From: Blastomyces gilchristii SLH14081
Lineage: Eukaryota > Ascomycota > Eurotiomycetes > Onygenales > Ajellomycetaceae
DNA length: 64,000 nt
NCBI RefSeq assembly: GCF_000003855.2
Contig: NW_003101679.1
Coordinates: 124,001-188,000, forward strand
Reading direction: 5' to 3'
A model generated the notes under the pieces. The model was not told the DNA's origin. It worked only from the letters and a program-made list of their open reading frames with translations, and did no database searches. Below, piece by piece: positions 23,971 to 35,527 of this stretch; the stretch's first letter is position 1; every line of letters starts with the position of its first letter. Made by a program: the position numbers and the translations under genes.

Positions 23971-26900
23971 TTTTGATGTTTTTCAGATGATGTGATGTTG
24001 AAAATAGATTAAATATATGACATATGAAAATGAATGAGATATATATAATAATATTTGTCTTTTACAGCTGACTCTTATAATTGATGATCAATTTATTATC
24101 TCTTTTCTTTTCTTATACTTTTTCTTTATCTACTAGTCACTACTCTTATACAATCTCTATATAATACAGCATTCAGTGACTAGGTTCAGCAGCTTTCATC
24201 TTTTATAATTCTGTCTTATACATTATACTGTCTCTCTTCACCTGCTCAGATCACTACAGTAAACAGCTCATTAAAACTAATCTCACTCAATCTCTGAGCA
24301 TTCTCAGAGGTCAAGATAACTTGATCTCACATGTCTATGAATGTTTCAGATAGTTTATTCTCTGTGATCTCTGCAATTGAACTGATGTAAACAGTTAAAT
24401 TTAACTCTGAATTTCTTTTTCTTCTGTAATCTGACTCACATGCAAGTCTGCTGCTTTGAGATCACTCTTTACTGTATTACATTCACTGTCTGTGATGTAT
24501 TATTATACAATCAGCTACAGTCTTATCACTTATTAAAGTATAATATTCACCTGATTTCTTCATTACTTCTCATTCTTTTCTTATAATCATGAAAAGATTG
24601 AAATAAGTGAGATTATCTGATTTATAAGTATCTATGATTTCTCTTACTTCATGAGACTTTTCAATTGTAAGTCTCTTTTTTTCAATACTGATAATAGTGC
24701 TGTGAATAATCATAATCTGCTCAGATCTTGTATCTTTGCTTTCACAAGTTATGAATCATTAATTAAGTTGTGTAAGATCTGTCTCTCTGATTCTTTCAAT
24801 GTGTATATTCTCAGAGAATGTGATTTGAGTATTTTATATGACTCAAATCATCTAGGTTGAAACTTCTCAGAACTCTCATTATTTATAAGAATTCACATTT
24901 TCATCTTGAGACTTAATTTCTTAACTAGTGAGTCTTGTATTCTTTTCAATTGAATTGCTCAGTTCAGGAGTAACTTATTAGCTTTGGTACATGTGTGACT
25001 GATCTCTTTCAATCTTGATTCTGCATTCATAACTGTTGCATCTGCAACTGCTACTGCTGTGTCTGCAACTGCTGTTCTCTCCCTCATCTTTTCTGAAGCA
25101 TTCTTCATAATGTGTGGATGCAATTCATACAACAGGTAGAATGATGAATGCTTGAAGACTGCATACTGTTGAATCTGTGTGGTCAATAGCACCTGTCTGA
25201 GATATTCATCTCATAGTCTTGTAGACTTACTCACTAGATATTTTGTCAGCATGTTGCTCAAGATTTCATTCAAGTGTTTCATCTTCCTGTTCATCTGTGA
25301 ATGACATAGCATTGTTCTACAATGTCTTATCTGTAACTGGCTCATGAAATGCCTCACTACTTCTTCTATGAGGTTCACACTGTTATCAGTTAGAATCTCA
25401 TGTGATATTCTATAGTTTACATAGATCTCATCATGTAGAAACTTTATCATCATCTTCTCTGTTATCTCTGAAACTGCTTTCATAACTGATCAGTCAGTAG
25501 TGTAATTAATAGCAGTGATTATTCATTGATTTTCATTTGATGTTCGCAGCAATATATCTATGAGATTCACTTCTCATTATTTAAATGATTGTATCATACA
25601 CTTTATCTGATATTATGCTTTTTTATGTTCTAATTCTTTCTTAGATTCTTTCACAACCTGATAATTTGAACACTCATGAGTGTATATCTGAATGTTCTCA
25701 GCCATGCTTGGCCAGTATACTCTTGATTTAATTACACTTATGAGTTCAAGACTTTCTAAGTGACTGAATTCCTTGTGCATGTGAGTCATCAAGTTGTGTC
25801 TAAATGAAAATTCTAGATAGAGAGCTTTCACATATTCTAGATTGCAGTAAAGTATAACATCATTTTTCAATTTTCTCAGCTTTAAGTTTGAAAGCATCTC
25901 TTCTACTACTCTCATGAGATGCTTATTATCTGAGACCTTGTCATTCTTTAAGTGAGAGATTATAATGTTCACTTATTCTGATTTCTTGCACTCTCTCAGT
26001 GCATTTAATGCAAACTTCTCTTATATCTGATTCACAGAACTCTCATTCATGAAATTAGATCTGTAACTGATTGCATCAGATATCACAGCATTCAATTCCT
26101 TTCAGTATTTAATATGAAGATTATACACTTAGAACTCTGAGATTCAATATACTAAGTGTTTGAAAGGTTTTATTATCAATTATAGATAGATAAGACTTTT
26201 GTGATCTGTGATCACTGTTATTGTATATCTATTGTTAATATATCTATCTCATAACATCAGTGTGTGCTTGATCACTAGCAATTTCTTTTCATACACTGAA
26301 TAATTGAGCTCAGCATCTGATAGTTTTCTATCATTATACATCATCAGATACAGCTTGCTGTTCTTATCTATCTGTAGAAGAGCATCTCTGATAGCTTATT
26401 CAGATATGTCTGTCTCAATGTAGAAAGGTTTATCATGATCTGGTTGAATAAGCACTGAGAATGTTATTACACATTTTCTCAGTGTGAGAAAAGCCTCTTC
26501 ACACATGACATTTCAGATGATTGAATGAAACTTCTTCTTTCACAAATTTGCATCTATTTCTCTTAAGAGATCTGAGAGTGATGCTGATATTCATGTGAAA
26601 TTCTTGATGAATCTGTGATAATATGAGATCAACTCAAGAAACTGTTGTACATAATGTACATTTCTCAGCTGTGATCAATTCACTATAACATTCAATTTCT
26701 CCAGAATGAGGTATATACAGTCATCACTTACTACATATTCTACAAACTTCAACTCTTCTATTTCAAACACATACTTGATTAGTTTAATGTAGAGCTTATA
26801 CTCTGTCAGAGTTATAAGCAGTTCATCAAGATACTTCAGATGTTTATCATATAAGTTTAAAAAGACTAGAATGTCATTGAGATATACAAGACATGAGGTT

Positions 26901-28177
26901 TCATTCTGTTTATGAAGAATCATATTCATCATTATTTAAAAGATAATGAGTGTATTTATCAGACTGAATAACATTGTCAGGAATTTGAACTTCTCTCATT
27001 GTATATTAAATACAGTTCACAAAACTGACAGTTCATCTATATAAATCTGTCAGTATTCTGAGAGAAGATCAATCTTCAATAGATATCAGGTGTTTTCAAT
27101 CATATTCAACTGTTATTGAATTTATAACAGTGAATATTCATTCTTGATTGTAAGCTTATTAAGTGCTTAATAATCAATACACATCTATCACTTCTCATCT
27201 GTCTTTTTCATGAATAGAACTGGAAAGCCTCACACACTTGATGAGAATTATATAAGACTATGTTCTAGAAGATCTGTGATCTGATACTTCTGTTCTTTGA
27301 GATATATTCGTGACAGAGAGTATGTATTCTGATTGACTGATTTTGCATTCTCTGTGTCAATCTCATGTACAAATTCTTGTTTCAGTGACAATTTCAGTGA
27401 AAGATCTGTTCAGAAGATCTTCTTATACTTCTTCAGAAGCTTCTTCATACACTTGTTCTTTCACATATTCTTTATCTTGATTTTCTCTGCTTCTGAGTCC
27501 TGTATAACATACAGAATGCTTTCAGATAAGGTCTTGCAAATCATTCTCATTACTTATTAATGTATAAGCAGATTTAACTCTTCTATATCAGAGACATGAA
27601 ATGTTCTTCTCATATCAGTTGATAGAATTGTATGAACTGTTTTCTTTCTATTGATGAACTGTATATAACATGTACATCATTGAATCTGTGAATTGAACCT
27701 TTGAAATCAATCAAGTCTGAGAATAAGATTGTATTCCACATTCTGCAGCTCTCACACTCAAATATAGCAAGATTATTCTTCAAAGTACAAGAGAACTCTT
27801 ACTCTTGTGAGTGATATTAAATATTAGTTATCAGATAATCTTATACATCAGAAATTCTTCACTCAGTGAACCTCTTTCAGTCTTTGAATTATATAATTAT
27901 TAATATATTGTATAGAAGCTTCTGTGTCTGCTAACACTTTTGCAGCTATCTCTCTGTTCTTACTTAAGTGTCTCTTATATATTAACATTTCAGGTCTTAA
28001 GACATTGAGATGAGTATTCACTTCATTCTCACTCACATCTCAGTCAGAAGTCTGCTTCTTCTTAGAGTTTACAGAATTCAGAGAGTTATCTAACACAGGC
28101 ATCTCTTTCACTTTGAAGACTTTTCACAGAATATCAGTAAGTATCTTCAAGCTCACTGATTCTGCTAGTTTTTTAAC
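23970..28177 (-). pseudogene. Gy1-B pol: protease, RT, RNase H, integrase
   Basis: This is the polyprotein in the -1 frame after the frameshift at 28168-28174. Protease LADTEAS lies at about 27934-27905, followed by LDWFQRFNSQI further on. RT has FVKKTDE-like and YLNDILVF motifs (about 27240-26860). RNase H (YEKKLLVIK) lies near 26300. The integrase zinc region (HKEFSH, C..C) lies at about 25780-25640, and its core at about 25490-25280 shows LTDNSVNLIEEV. The C-terminal tail runs on to about 24100. It is interrupted by TGA, TAA and some TAG. Several stretches of 60-119 codons survive, for example 25972-25613. Confidence 0.88.
28136..28174 (-). other. Gy1-B -1 ribosomal frameshift cassette
   Basis: On the minus strand the codons TTA AAA AAC TAG give the heptamer A AAA AAC at 28174-28168 with the gag stop directly after it. 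A 7-nt spacer precedes a stem of ATCAGTGAG and CTTACTGAT. Compared with Gy1-A, one C-to-T change turns a G-C pair into G-U, so the stem still forms. The frame before it is gag (the knuckle at 28251 is in phase), and the frame after it is protease. Confidence 0.85.
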
Positions 28178-29421
28178 TCTCTTGCTTTTCTTAACTGTAC
28201 ATACTGTATGCAATCTTTTATATCATGATTTTAACATTCACAGTTGAAGTAAGCTCAATGTTTATAATATCAAGATTTTCATTCAGAGAATTTCTTTTTT
28301 AAGAGATTCAGTGCTTTAATAATGACATTCAGATCTAGATTCATCATGTCTGAGTGTATAACTTGTATTATAGAAGTTTGATTATCTGTTCTCTGCTGAG
28401 ATATACTCAATTGCAGTATTTTCTGTTATAATTGACTTACTTATTTCTATACAATGAGAATGTTATACACTTCTTTCACTGTATCTGATTATGAGATTAA
28501 GCATTTTCATTCCACTCTCAACTCAGATGTAAGATCATGAATGAAGATCTGTAAATAGAAAGATGTTAAAAGCTCTTCATTCAATATGAGATAGTGTAAA
28601 CTGAAGTATGTGAAGTATAATGTAAGATCACTCACTTATCTACACTCAGTGAAGTGTTTATAATGCTTATCTTATATATTCACTTTCTCAAAGTTATATA
28701 AGATTCATTTGAAAAACTCATTTCATGTTTATAAGAATGAATATCACTTCAGATCTATGAAATTCATCTTTTCATCAGTCATTTATAATGACTTCACTTT
28801 TTCATATAGAAACATGATAGATCTTAAGACTTGTTAAAATTCTGTTAACTGTCTGTCTGTAAGTTCATATTCAATCTGATAATATAATTGTATCTGACTT
28901 AGTCAGCTGATTACAGCATCATTTTTTCAGTTATCATTGAAGCTTGATAACTTCAGCAGATCTCTCAGCTTGATATATCTCATGCTCAGATTCTCATTCT
29001 ACACAGTGATCTCTGATAATGTGTATACTTCTGAAGAGATTATGAACAATCATGATAAGATCTTCAGATTCAGTATAGTTATCTATCTGTATAAATGTTC
29101 AATCTTCTACTGTAGATCTAAGATCTGGTTTTCTCTATTCTTATTAATGATGATAATTACATCAGTGAAGCTCTTCATAGTGAATGCTTGATTCACAGTG
29201 AATACTAATTATTATTTGACTTTTATCTCAGTCTGTCACTGTGTATATAAGACCTCAATCTTGTTTAGAATTCTTGTATATGTACAGAGTTTTAATTCTG
29301 ATTCAGCAGTTTTAACTGCTTTTCTTACTGTTTTGAGTAAACTCTCTGAGAGATTCTGTATATCTTTCAGTTCAGATAGCAGAGAAGAATGTTGTTTATA
29401 TTAGCTAGAAGAGATATTCAT
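28165..29421 (-). pseudogene. Gy1-B gag
   Basis: This 419-codon frame runs from ATG 29421 to TAG 28167-28165 and has several TGA/TAA stops. The knuckle near 28251-28209 keeps the second and last Cys and the His; the first Cys is changed to Tyr. The ATG is in phase with the knuckle (1,170 nt). A leader of about 430 bp lies between the 5' LTR and this start; I see no gene in it. The role is capsid and nucleocapsid, by homology of position. Confidence 0.8.
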
Positions 29422-29847
29422 TTTGATGATTTTCTTATTAATTGTATGATGTCTATTATTATCACTGTATTATTATATCACTATATTGTTATATTGCTAT
29501 ATTGTTATATGATTTCTATTGTCATTGTATAACTTCAGTGATGATCATCTCTCTCTTTTATCTCTCTGAGTGAACAGTGATCTTCTTTGAATCTGATTCA
29601 TCACTCTCATTTCTCTTTCTCACATCTCATCTGTTCATGTACATAGCATTCACCTGGGTGTGAAGTTTTTCTTCAACAAGTGAAGCTGCATCAATTGAAT
29701 GCTCTTTCACTCATCACTCTTTATACACTATCTTTTGAGACATTCTAGGACCACACTGGCATGATAACTATAAATTGCTTTGTAGGCAGAATTATCACGC
29801 TCTGGAGGAGCCTGCGCTTCTCACCGGTTTTTAGACATGCTATCAGA

Positions 29848-30022
29848 TGTGATTCAAAGGTTGCTTGTCAGTGTATGATTACAGGCGTACACTGGCTTCT
29901 TATATATTGTAATATCATACACTAAATTAATTAGTGGCTGCTATGGCCTCTCTTTACACTCGTAAGCAAGTTCGGAAGCGGCCGCGTTATTATCCGACGG
30001 TCGTACGTTCTTCCGAACCACA
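29848..30022 (-). repeat. Gy1-B 5' LTR
   Basis: The 175-bp LTR is flanked on the right by ATAT (30023-30026). The sequence just inside it (TCTGATAGCATGTC on the element strand) is shared with Gy1-A after 7119. It does not start with TGG, so an ordinary tRNA 3'-end primer site is not obvious. Confidence 0.9.
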
Positions 30023-31409
30023 ATATCTCAGACAAGGTATATGAGCCTCATATCTGTGAGTGTAAAAGAGTATGATATTCATGTTTCTGTTTCTGAAAAC
30101 ATGAATATCTTTTATCTGCATCATGAAGTTGAATAACAGACACTAGAGAATAGACTGATATGAATCTAATATTCTGAAGAAATTTGTCAGACCAGATATC
30201 TCTGCAATATTGAACTTTATAATTATAAAAAGTTTCTTGATATCTGTGAATACTACAACTTCATATATAATAAAACTTATAACAATTTTCTCTAAGAACA
30301 GAAAAATCAGTGTCAGAAAGAGAAGATGAAAAAAGAAAGACTTATAATCTTGATACTGTTGAGAAAAGAGATGATTCTTCAGTATAAATGAATAATTATC
30401 TTATTATAAATATTTAAAATGAATATAATAATCAGTGTCTGTGACTGAGCTTCAGATAGTTGTGTTATACACAGTCTTTGTATAATAAATTGTTTTAGAA
30501 GTTGATAAGAAGAGTGAGAGTGTATGCATTGAGAAATATAATTCATTAAGTCTACACAATATCTTCTCAAAACAGGGAGAGCTAATAACAAAAGCAGAGA
30601 TGATAGAAGCAGAGAAAGCAGAAGTAGTGAGAGTGAGAGTTGTGAAAACAGAGATAGTGAGAGTGAGAGAACCAGACACAGAAACAGGTGTAGAAGATCG
30701 AGAGAGAGTAACAGAGAAAGAAACAGAGAAGATAGAGAGAGATATAGAAGACTCAGTCACACATAATATAAGTAATTTCTTTATTATCATGTCTCTCAAG
30801 TTCTTAACTAATGATTCAACATTGAGATTATAATTATTAGTAAATGCAGATCTGTCAATATATAAAGATTCTATATAAATTAAAATAAAATATCAGCATC
30901 TGCATTCATGTAAAACATGATCGGATGTCTGCTAGAAAAAGAAGATTGAGAGTGTATGAGAATATGAAGAAGATATATTATTCATGATAATATATTCTGA
31001 TAATTGTTAGAAGATAAACAAGTTCTAGTCACATTTCATAACATATTACACTTACTGCTAACAAACTGCTCAGTATGCGCACTATGAGAATACTTGTTAT
31101 GAGAACAGAGAGTCATCATCAGAAACATGTATAATATGATAGATAAATAACAGATAGAAGATATTGAATGAATGAAGAGACAGAAATCTTGAATGAGATG
31201 ATAGCATTCAATGATGATGATAATGAAGAAGATAATTGAAGAATAAGAAAAGTTAGTGAATACATAATGTAGTATAGTGAAAGTTTCTTTGTGAGAATGT
31301 ACATGAAATGCTAGCTGAATCAGAGATAGATCACATAAATGTGAAGAGTAGTAACACACTAATCTGCATGAAGCTAGAGTGTACAACATGATCATATAAG
31401 CGTGACTGA
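30023..31409 (+). mobile_element. Gy1-A internal piece between Gy1-B and Cop105
   Basis: This is a continuation of the Gy1-A post-pol region, homologous to 23350-21950 of Gy1-B in reverse. A plus-strand frame at 30600-30833 is rich in Glu, Arg and Val with a repeated VRVRE/VVKTE pattern. An antisense Ser/Thr-rich frame covers the same place (30452-30799). No known domain is visible. Near the right end the blocks CATGAAGCTAG and TCATATAAG match Gy1-B around 22000, and the piece ends at ACTGA (31405-31409), the Cop105 target site. Confidence 0.8.
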
Positions 31410-31514
31410 TGTTAGTGATTACTACACCTACTCTAGTCACGTACCATCTCAATCTATTTAGTGTAACTCGCGTAGTTAGATTACAATATAACAGAATAAC
31501 ATTATTCTTCAAGA
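31410..31514 (+). repeat. Cop105 5' LTR and adjacent primer binding site
   Basis: The 105-bp LTR starts TGTTAGTG and ends TTCAAGA. It differs from the 3' LTR by transitions, mostly CC to TC-type changes. Directly inside, from 31515, is GGTTATGAAGC. Its beginning, GGTTATGA, complements the anticodon-loop region of initiator tRNA-Met, the half-tRNA primer known for Drosophila copia and some fungal copia-like elements. Confidence 0.8.
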
Positions 31515-32272
31515 GGTTATGAAGCTCTCTATGCAATGAAAAGCTGTAAAATAATGTGTAATTGATATCTTTACACATTATTACAAGCATGCCTAGATGA
31601 TTTATTGAGTGATTGAACTCATAATTAATCTAAGATTCAGAGAGATATCTGACTTAACAAAAGAATACATGTTTTCAAGATAAAGAAATGAGAAAACATC
31701 AGAGCAGTAAATGCAAGATCACAGATCACTGCTAATATTAATAATAAATCAGAAGACAGCTTCTGAGATGTTTAAGCTGAATGACATGATTGTGAAAGAA
31801 CAGGCTGACAAGTTCAACAATAAATACAAAGACTCAGTTAAAGATATCAGTGAGATGTCAGACAATGCAGAAGACTTAAGTGACTGAAATAACAATAGCT
31901 CTGTGAGTGAGAAGACTCACATGAGACTAGAAATTGCAAGACTTCAGCATGAAGTTGAGTGAATGAAGATAGACAGGGATAAAAATGAAGAGCTTAGTGC
32001 AGATTTAATGAACTATCTTCAATGAAAGAGTAGAACATCTGTATTGATAAAGATTCTTAATAAATTCAGAGATTAAGTAAGATTTATAAAGAAGTCTGTT
32101 ATACTCACTGACTCTGTAAATTATTCAATATGAAAATAAGAGATTCTGCTTGCAGCAAGGCAATCTGAAACAGATGACATTCTTAATGATAAGCAGATTA
32201 ATTCTGATAAGAATGCTAGTATGAATATGTAATGTTTTTGATCAGAAGGAAATATCTGATTATACAACTATA

Positions 32273-33292
32273 TAGACTGGCCGCCGAGACCATGAATTTT
32301 ACATTTGATTTCATTTGGTCTGGTTTCATACATTTCTTGGCGTGAATCCCGCGGGGACTGACTATTAAAAAAACATGTAAAGTGACTATATATCAGATCT
32401 TAAAATGAAACCATGACTTGAAAAAAATAAGAAAGTGATTTCATTTGAGCTCATTTAGTCTCATTCTTAGCATAAAGTTAATATTTTTAGAGATTTTAAG
32501 GTTTTTTTTAGACTATTTTTAATTTTTTAAAAAGTAACACTTTTTGATAATGCTTAAATAAGATTTAAAGTCATTTAAAGAAATAAAAATAATTTAAATT
32601 GAGAAGTGAAAATCATGATCTCATTTGAAAAATGTGATAAGAGTAGACAGTAAGTCTCACTGAGACAGTATGAAACTACTATTTAATGTTAAAACTGTGT
32701 AATGAGTAGACTGGCTGCTGGGACCATGAATTTCACATTTGATCCCATTTGATCTGATCCCATACATTTCTTGGCGTGAATCCCGCTGGGACTGGCTATT
32801 AAAAAAACATGTAAAGTGACTATATATCAGATCTTAAAATGAAATCATGACTTGAAAAAAATGAGAAAGTGATCTCATTTGGTCTCATTTAGTCCCATTC
32901 TTGGCATAAAGTTACTATTTTTAGACATTTTAAGGTTTTTTTTAGACTATTTTTAATTTTTTAAAAAGTAATGCTTTTTGATAACACTCAAATGAGATTT
33001 AAAGTCATTTAAAGCAATAAAAATAATTTAAATTGAGAAGTGGAAATCATGGTCTCATTTGAAAAATGTGACAAGAGTAGACAGTAAGTCTCACTGAGAC
33101 AGTATGAAACCACTATCTAATGTTAAAACCGTGTAATGGGATCAGTCAAATTGATAATGAGACTATCAAAAAATCTGGTCCTGGTCTCAGACACGGTCAC
33201 ACAGTCAGTCTAGTAATGAGATCAGTTGAATTGATAATGAGACTATTAAAAAATCTGGTTCTGGTTTCAGACACGGTCACACGGTCAGTCTA
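32273..33292 (-). mobile_element. MITE-2a: hAT MITE inserted in Cop105, itself interrupted
   Basis: This MITE is in the opposite orientation to MITE-1. Its left end is TAGACTGGCCG at 32273 and its right end is CGGTCAGTCTA at 33292. The target duplication is CAACTATA (32265-32272) and CAACTACA (33293-33300), one transition apart. MITE-2b interrupts it. It is more AT-rich than MITE-2b, with many CC and GG pairs changed, in line with a longer stay. Confidence 0.9.
32707..33212 (-). mobile_element. MITE-2b: 506-bp hAT MITE inside MITE-2a
   Basis: It has terminal repeats TAGACTGG...CAGTCTA and a perfect 8-bp target duplication, GTAATGAG (32699-32706 and 33213-33220). It is exactly 506 bp, like MITE-1. 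Its target is a stretch of the same MITE family, so the empty site can be read in MITE-2b itself (GTAATGGG near its own end). It is less mutated than its host. Confidence 0.93.
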
Positions 33293-34779
33293 CAACTACA
33301 TATAGTCTGTGATCACTCTGCAGATCAAATCTCACTTTATTATACTTATAAAGTCTCAACTATCTGCTTATTCTGTATAATCTGTCATAGAGAATCATTT
33401 CACTGAGAGGCCTACTGTTCGCAGAACTCACCTGTTTCAAGAATTGATTGAGATGACATCAAAATTAAAGAATTCTGATTATGCATTTATCAAACATTTA
33501 ATTGTAATCAGAACTGATTATATCTGATTGAGATATAATATCAAAGATTTCATGTTTTTCAACAGACTTCTTACAGGGATTAGTAAAGATTGATCATCTT
33601 TTATAAAGAATTGAATAAATGCAATAGAGAAGAATGAGAATGCTAGAACACTTGAAGATGATTTCATGAAATTGTGTCAAGATATTATTCTATAATTGTC
33701 ATCTACTGACAAATCTCTCATCTCTGATGAAAAGACCTCTGCAAATAACACTCAAGACAAGGATAAGAAAGACAAGGACAAAGACAATGACAAGAACAAG
33801 AACACTGAATTCAAACCTGAATATAGAAGTAATAATGTGAGAACATGCTATTATTGTTAAAAAGTTGATCATATTCAGACTGACTGTTGAAAGAAATATT
33901 CTGAGAAACATTCTTCAAACTTCAATACAAATAGAAATAAGAATAAAGACAAGAATGTGAAGAATACAGATGCTGCTTCTATTCACAATGTCATGAAGTA
34001 AGTATTTTGCATCAAGAAAAAGACTTATGCAAGTAATCAGACAGGAAAAGATACCTGGATTCTAGACTCTGAATCAGGTGTTCATGTCACACCTCACAGG
34101 GATCTTGTCATAGCAAAACCTCAGAAGGTGAAAGTGATGTTGAAAATGAGAGATGAAACAGTGATCTCTGCTACAGCTATAGAAGATACAAAGATTTCAG
34201 TAAAAGAGATGAATATACTGTTAAATGATATCTGCTATGTTCTGAAGTTAGAAGTGAATCTCATGAGTATGAGTAAGCTTATATATCAGAGTTCTACCTA
34301 TAAGCAGTTGATATATAAGAATAATCATGCTATGTTGATTATATCTTCTGACTGCATGTTCTCATTTACAGCAAGATTAAATGAGAATGATATCTATAAG
34401 ATGAAAAGGCTGATTACATACAGAGACTTGATTCAAACTTACAATGATGCAATGACATCAAAAGCTAGAACATCTAAATCTCATGAATATTGCAAAAATG
34501 GCAGCAGACTCACATATAGAGATGAGAATTATTAATCAATGAGCTTTATCATTCTGCAAAGTCTGTGTCCAGGTAAAAATGACATGTTCAATCTTCACAT
34601 CTATGACACAAGCTGTCAAGTCAGCAATGAGATTCTTCATCAATCTGGCAGAGGGTGGAAAACACTTTTTGACAGGAATAACACCCTCACTAGAGAGGAT
34701 GCAAGTTATTGATTGAGTATAACAGACAATGCAACCTGTTATATGATACTGGGTTGATGAATGATGAAAAAGTGAAAAT

Positions 34780-35032
34780 ATGCTCACACCTATGAGTTGA
34801 CAATAAGGGAGCAATCAATCTAGCAAAGGGGGAATCCTTAACATAAAGGTCATACCACATTGAGATTAGATATCATATTCTCCGCGATTTGGTTGAAAAA
34901 GGGGAAATCATGATGAAACATGTTGATTCTACAGTGAACATAGCTGACAGCCTCACCAAGCCACTGGTGAAGCCTGCATTTGAAGATTTTATCAAAAGGG
35001 TTGGCATTCAGGAAATTGAGAAGAAGGAATGA
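34780..35032 (+). pseudogene. Cop105 RNase H C-terminal part
   Basis: The frame starts at DNKGAINLAKGES, continues with HIEIRYHILRDLV and VNIADSLTKPL, and ends at a TGA near 35030. These are the last RNase H motifs of copia polyproteins, including the acidic DN, the HI.IRYH block and the closing A(D)LTKPL. One in-frame TAA is present. This end is much less mutated than the gag side and keeps GG/CC pairs, as does the 3' LTR after it. Confidence 0.88.
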
Positions 35033-35234
35033 TTGAATGGTAATGATAATACAGCGGATCAATGAATTTTGCATGTATTTCTTGATTTTTACAGTTATTG
35101 CCGTACGGACGCCTTTCCTAATGAGGAAATCAGGGTCCGATTGATGTAATTAATTATTATTGCATTTTTGAAAGATTTGAGGATGAGGGAGGCCCCGGGT
35201 GGCGGCTTATAGACCACGGTGTAGCAAGGGGGGG

Positions 35235-35339
35235 TGTTGATGATTACTACACCTACCCTAGTCACGTGCCACCCCAACCTATTTAGTGTAACTCGCGTAG
35301 TTAGATTACAACACAACAGAACAACGTTATCCTCCAAGA
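35235..35339 (+). repeat. Cop105 3' LTR
   Basis: The 105-bp LTR runs from TGTTGATG to CTCCAAGA and is preceded by a run of G residues (polypurine tract). It keeps CpG and CC pairs (for example CACCCCAACC-like text) that are changed in the 5' LTR. The ending AAGA departs from the usual ...CA. The boundary is fixed by comparing both LTRs and by the ACTGA duplication. Confidence 0.88.
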
Positions 35340-35360
35340 ACTGAATCTGATGAGAGAGGA

Positions 35361-35527
35361 TGTGGTTTGGAAGAATGTACAATCACTGGATAATAATGCG
35401 CCCGCTTCTGAACTTGCTTATGAATGTAAAGAGGCCATAGCGGCCATCAATTAATTTAGTGTACAGTATATAAGAAGCCGGCGTACGCCTGTAATCATAT
35501 GCTGACTCAAGCAACCTTTGAATCACA
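35361..35527 (+). repeat. Gy1-A 3' LTR
   Basis: The 167-bp LTR is the partner of 6953-7119, with a TATATAAG motif at 35467-35474. It is followed by TTAT (35528-35531) and the resumption of LINE-2. Between this LTR and Cop105 only 21 bp of Gy1-A remain, including the polypurine run. Confidence 0.9.

Larger units (their letters stand above)
21765..30022 (-). mobile_element. Gy1-B: complete 8,258-bp Ty3/gypsy element
   Basis: This is a second Gy1 copy, reading right to left and inserted into Gy1-A itself. Its LTRs are 175 bp each (5' LTR 29848-30022, 3' LTR 21765-21939) and are flanked by the 4-bp duplication ATAT (21761-21764 and 30023-30026). Both Gy1 copies therefore make 4-bp duplications. 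Gag, frameshift signal, pol and a post-pol region are all present. It lacks large insertions and gives the unbroken reference for Gy1-A. Its LTRs keep many CpG sites while the interior is heavily mutated. Confidence 0.93.
31740..34520 (+). pseudogene. Cop105 gag-protease-pre-integrase region
   Basis: This is a reading frame interrupted by MITE-2a/2b (32273-33292) and by stops. Gag is rich in Asp, Lys and Asn. A CX2CX4HX4C knuckle (CYYC...H...C) begins at 33846. The protease motif WILDSESGVHVT lies at about 34056-34090, in frame with the knuckle (210 nt). The long open part at 34128-34535 matches the gag-pre-integrase region of copia elements (LNDICYVLKLEVNLMSMSKL). After about 34520 the sequence jumps to an unrecognised stretch and then RNase H, marking the deletion. 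Confidence 0.8.
31410..35339 (+). mobile_element. Cop105: deleted copia element with 105-bp LTRs
   Basis: This is a Ty1/copia retrotransposon with very short 105-bp LTRs (31410-31514 and 35235-35339) and a 5-bp target duplication, ACTGA (31405-31409 and 35340-35344). The uninterrupted Gy1-B sequence confirms the junction. Gag, protease and the region before integrase are present. Almost all of integrase and the reverse transcriptase are missing, and RNase H resumes near 34790, so there is a large internal deletion. Two nested MITEs occupy 32273-33292. A G-rich polypurine tract ends at 35234. Confidence 0.9.
6953..35527 (+). mobile_element. Gy1-A: Ty3/gypsy element split by four insertions
   Basis: The element has 167-bp LTRs at 6953-7119 and 35361-35527 and a 4-bp target duplication, TTAT (6949-6952 and 35528-35531), in the LINE-2 5' UTR. 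Removing MITE-1, LINE-1, Gy1-B and Cop105 leaves about 8.2 kb, close to the 8,258 bp of the uninterrupted relative Gy1-B. Internal pieces are 7120-8581, 9088-13961, 21605-21764, 30023-31409 and 35340-35360. Each junction can be checked against Gy1-B, which runs straight through the same points. A polypurine run, TGAGAGAGGA, ends at 35360, directly before the 3' LTR. Confidence 0.92.

Noticed and set aside
31036..31590. A 184-codon minus-strand frame as a host gene
   Set aside because: It crosses the Gy1-A/Cop105 junction and the Cop105 5' LTR antisense, and it has no domain.
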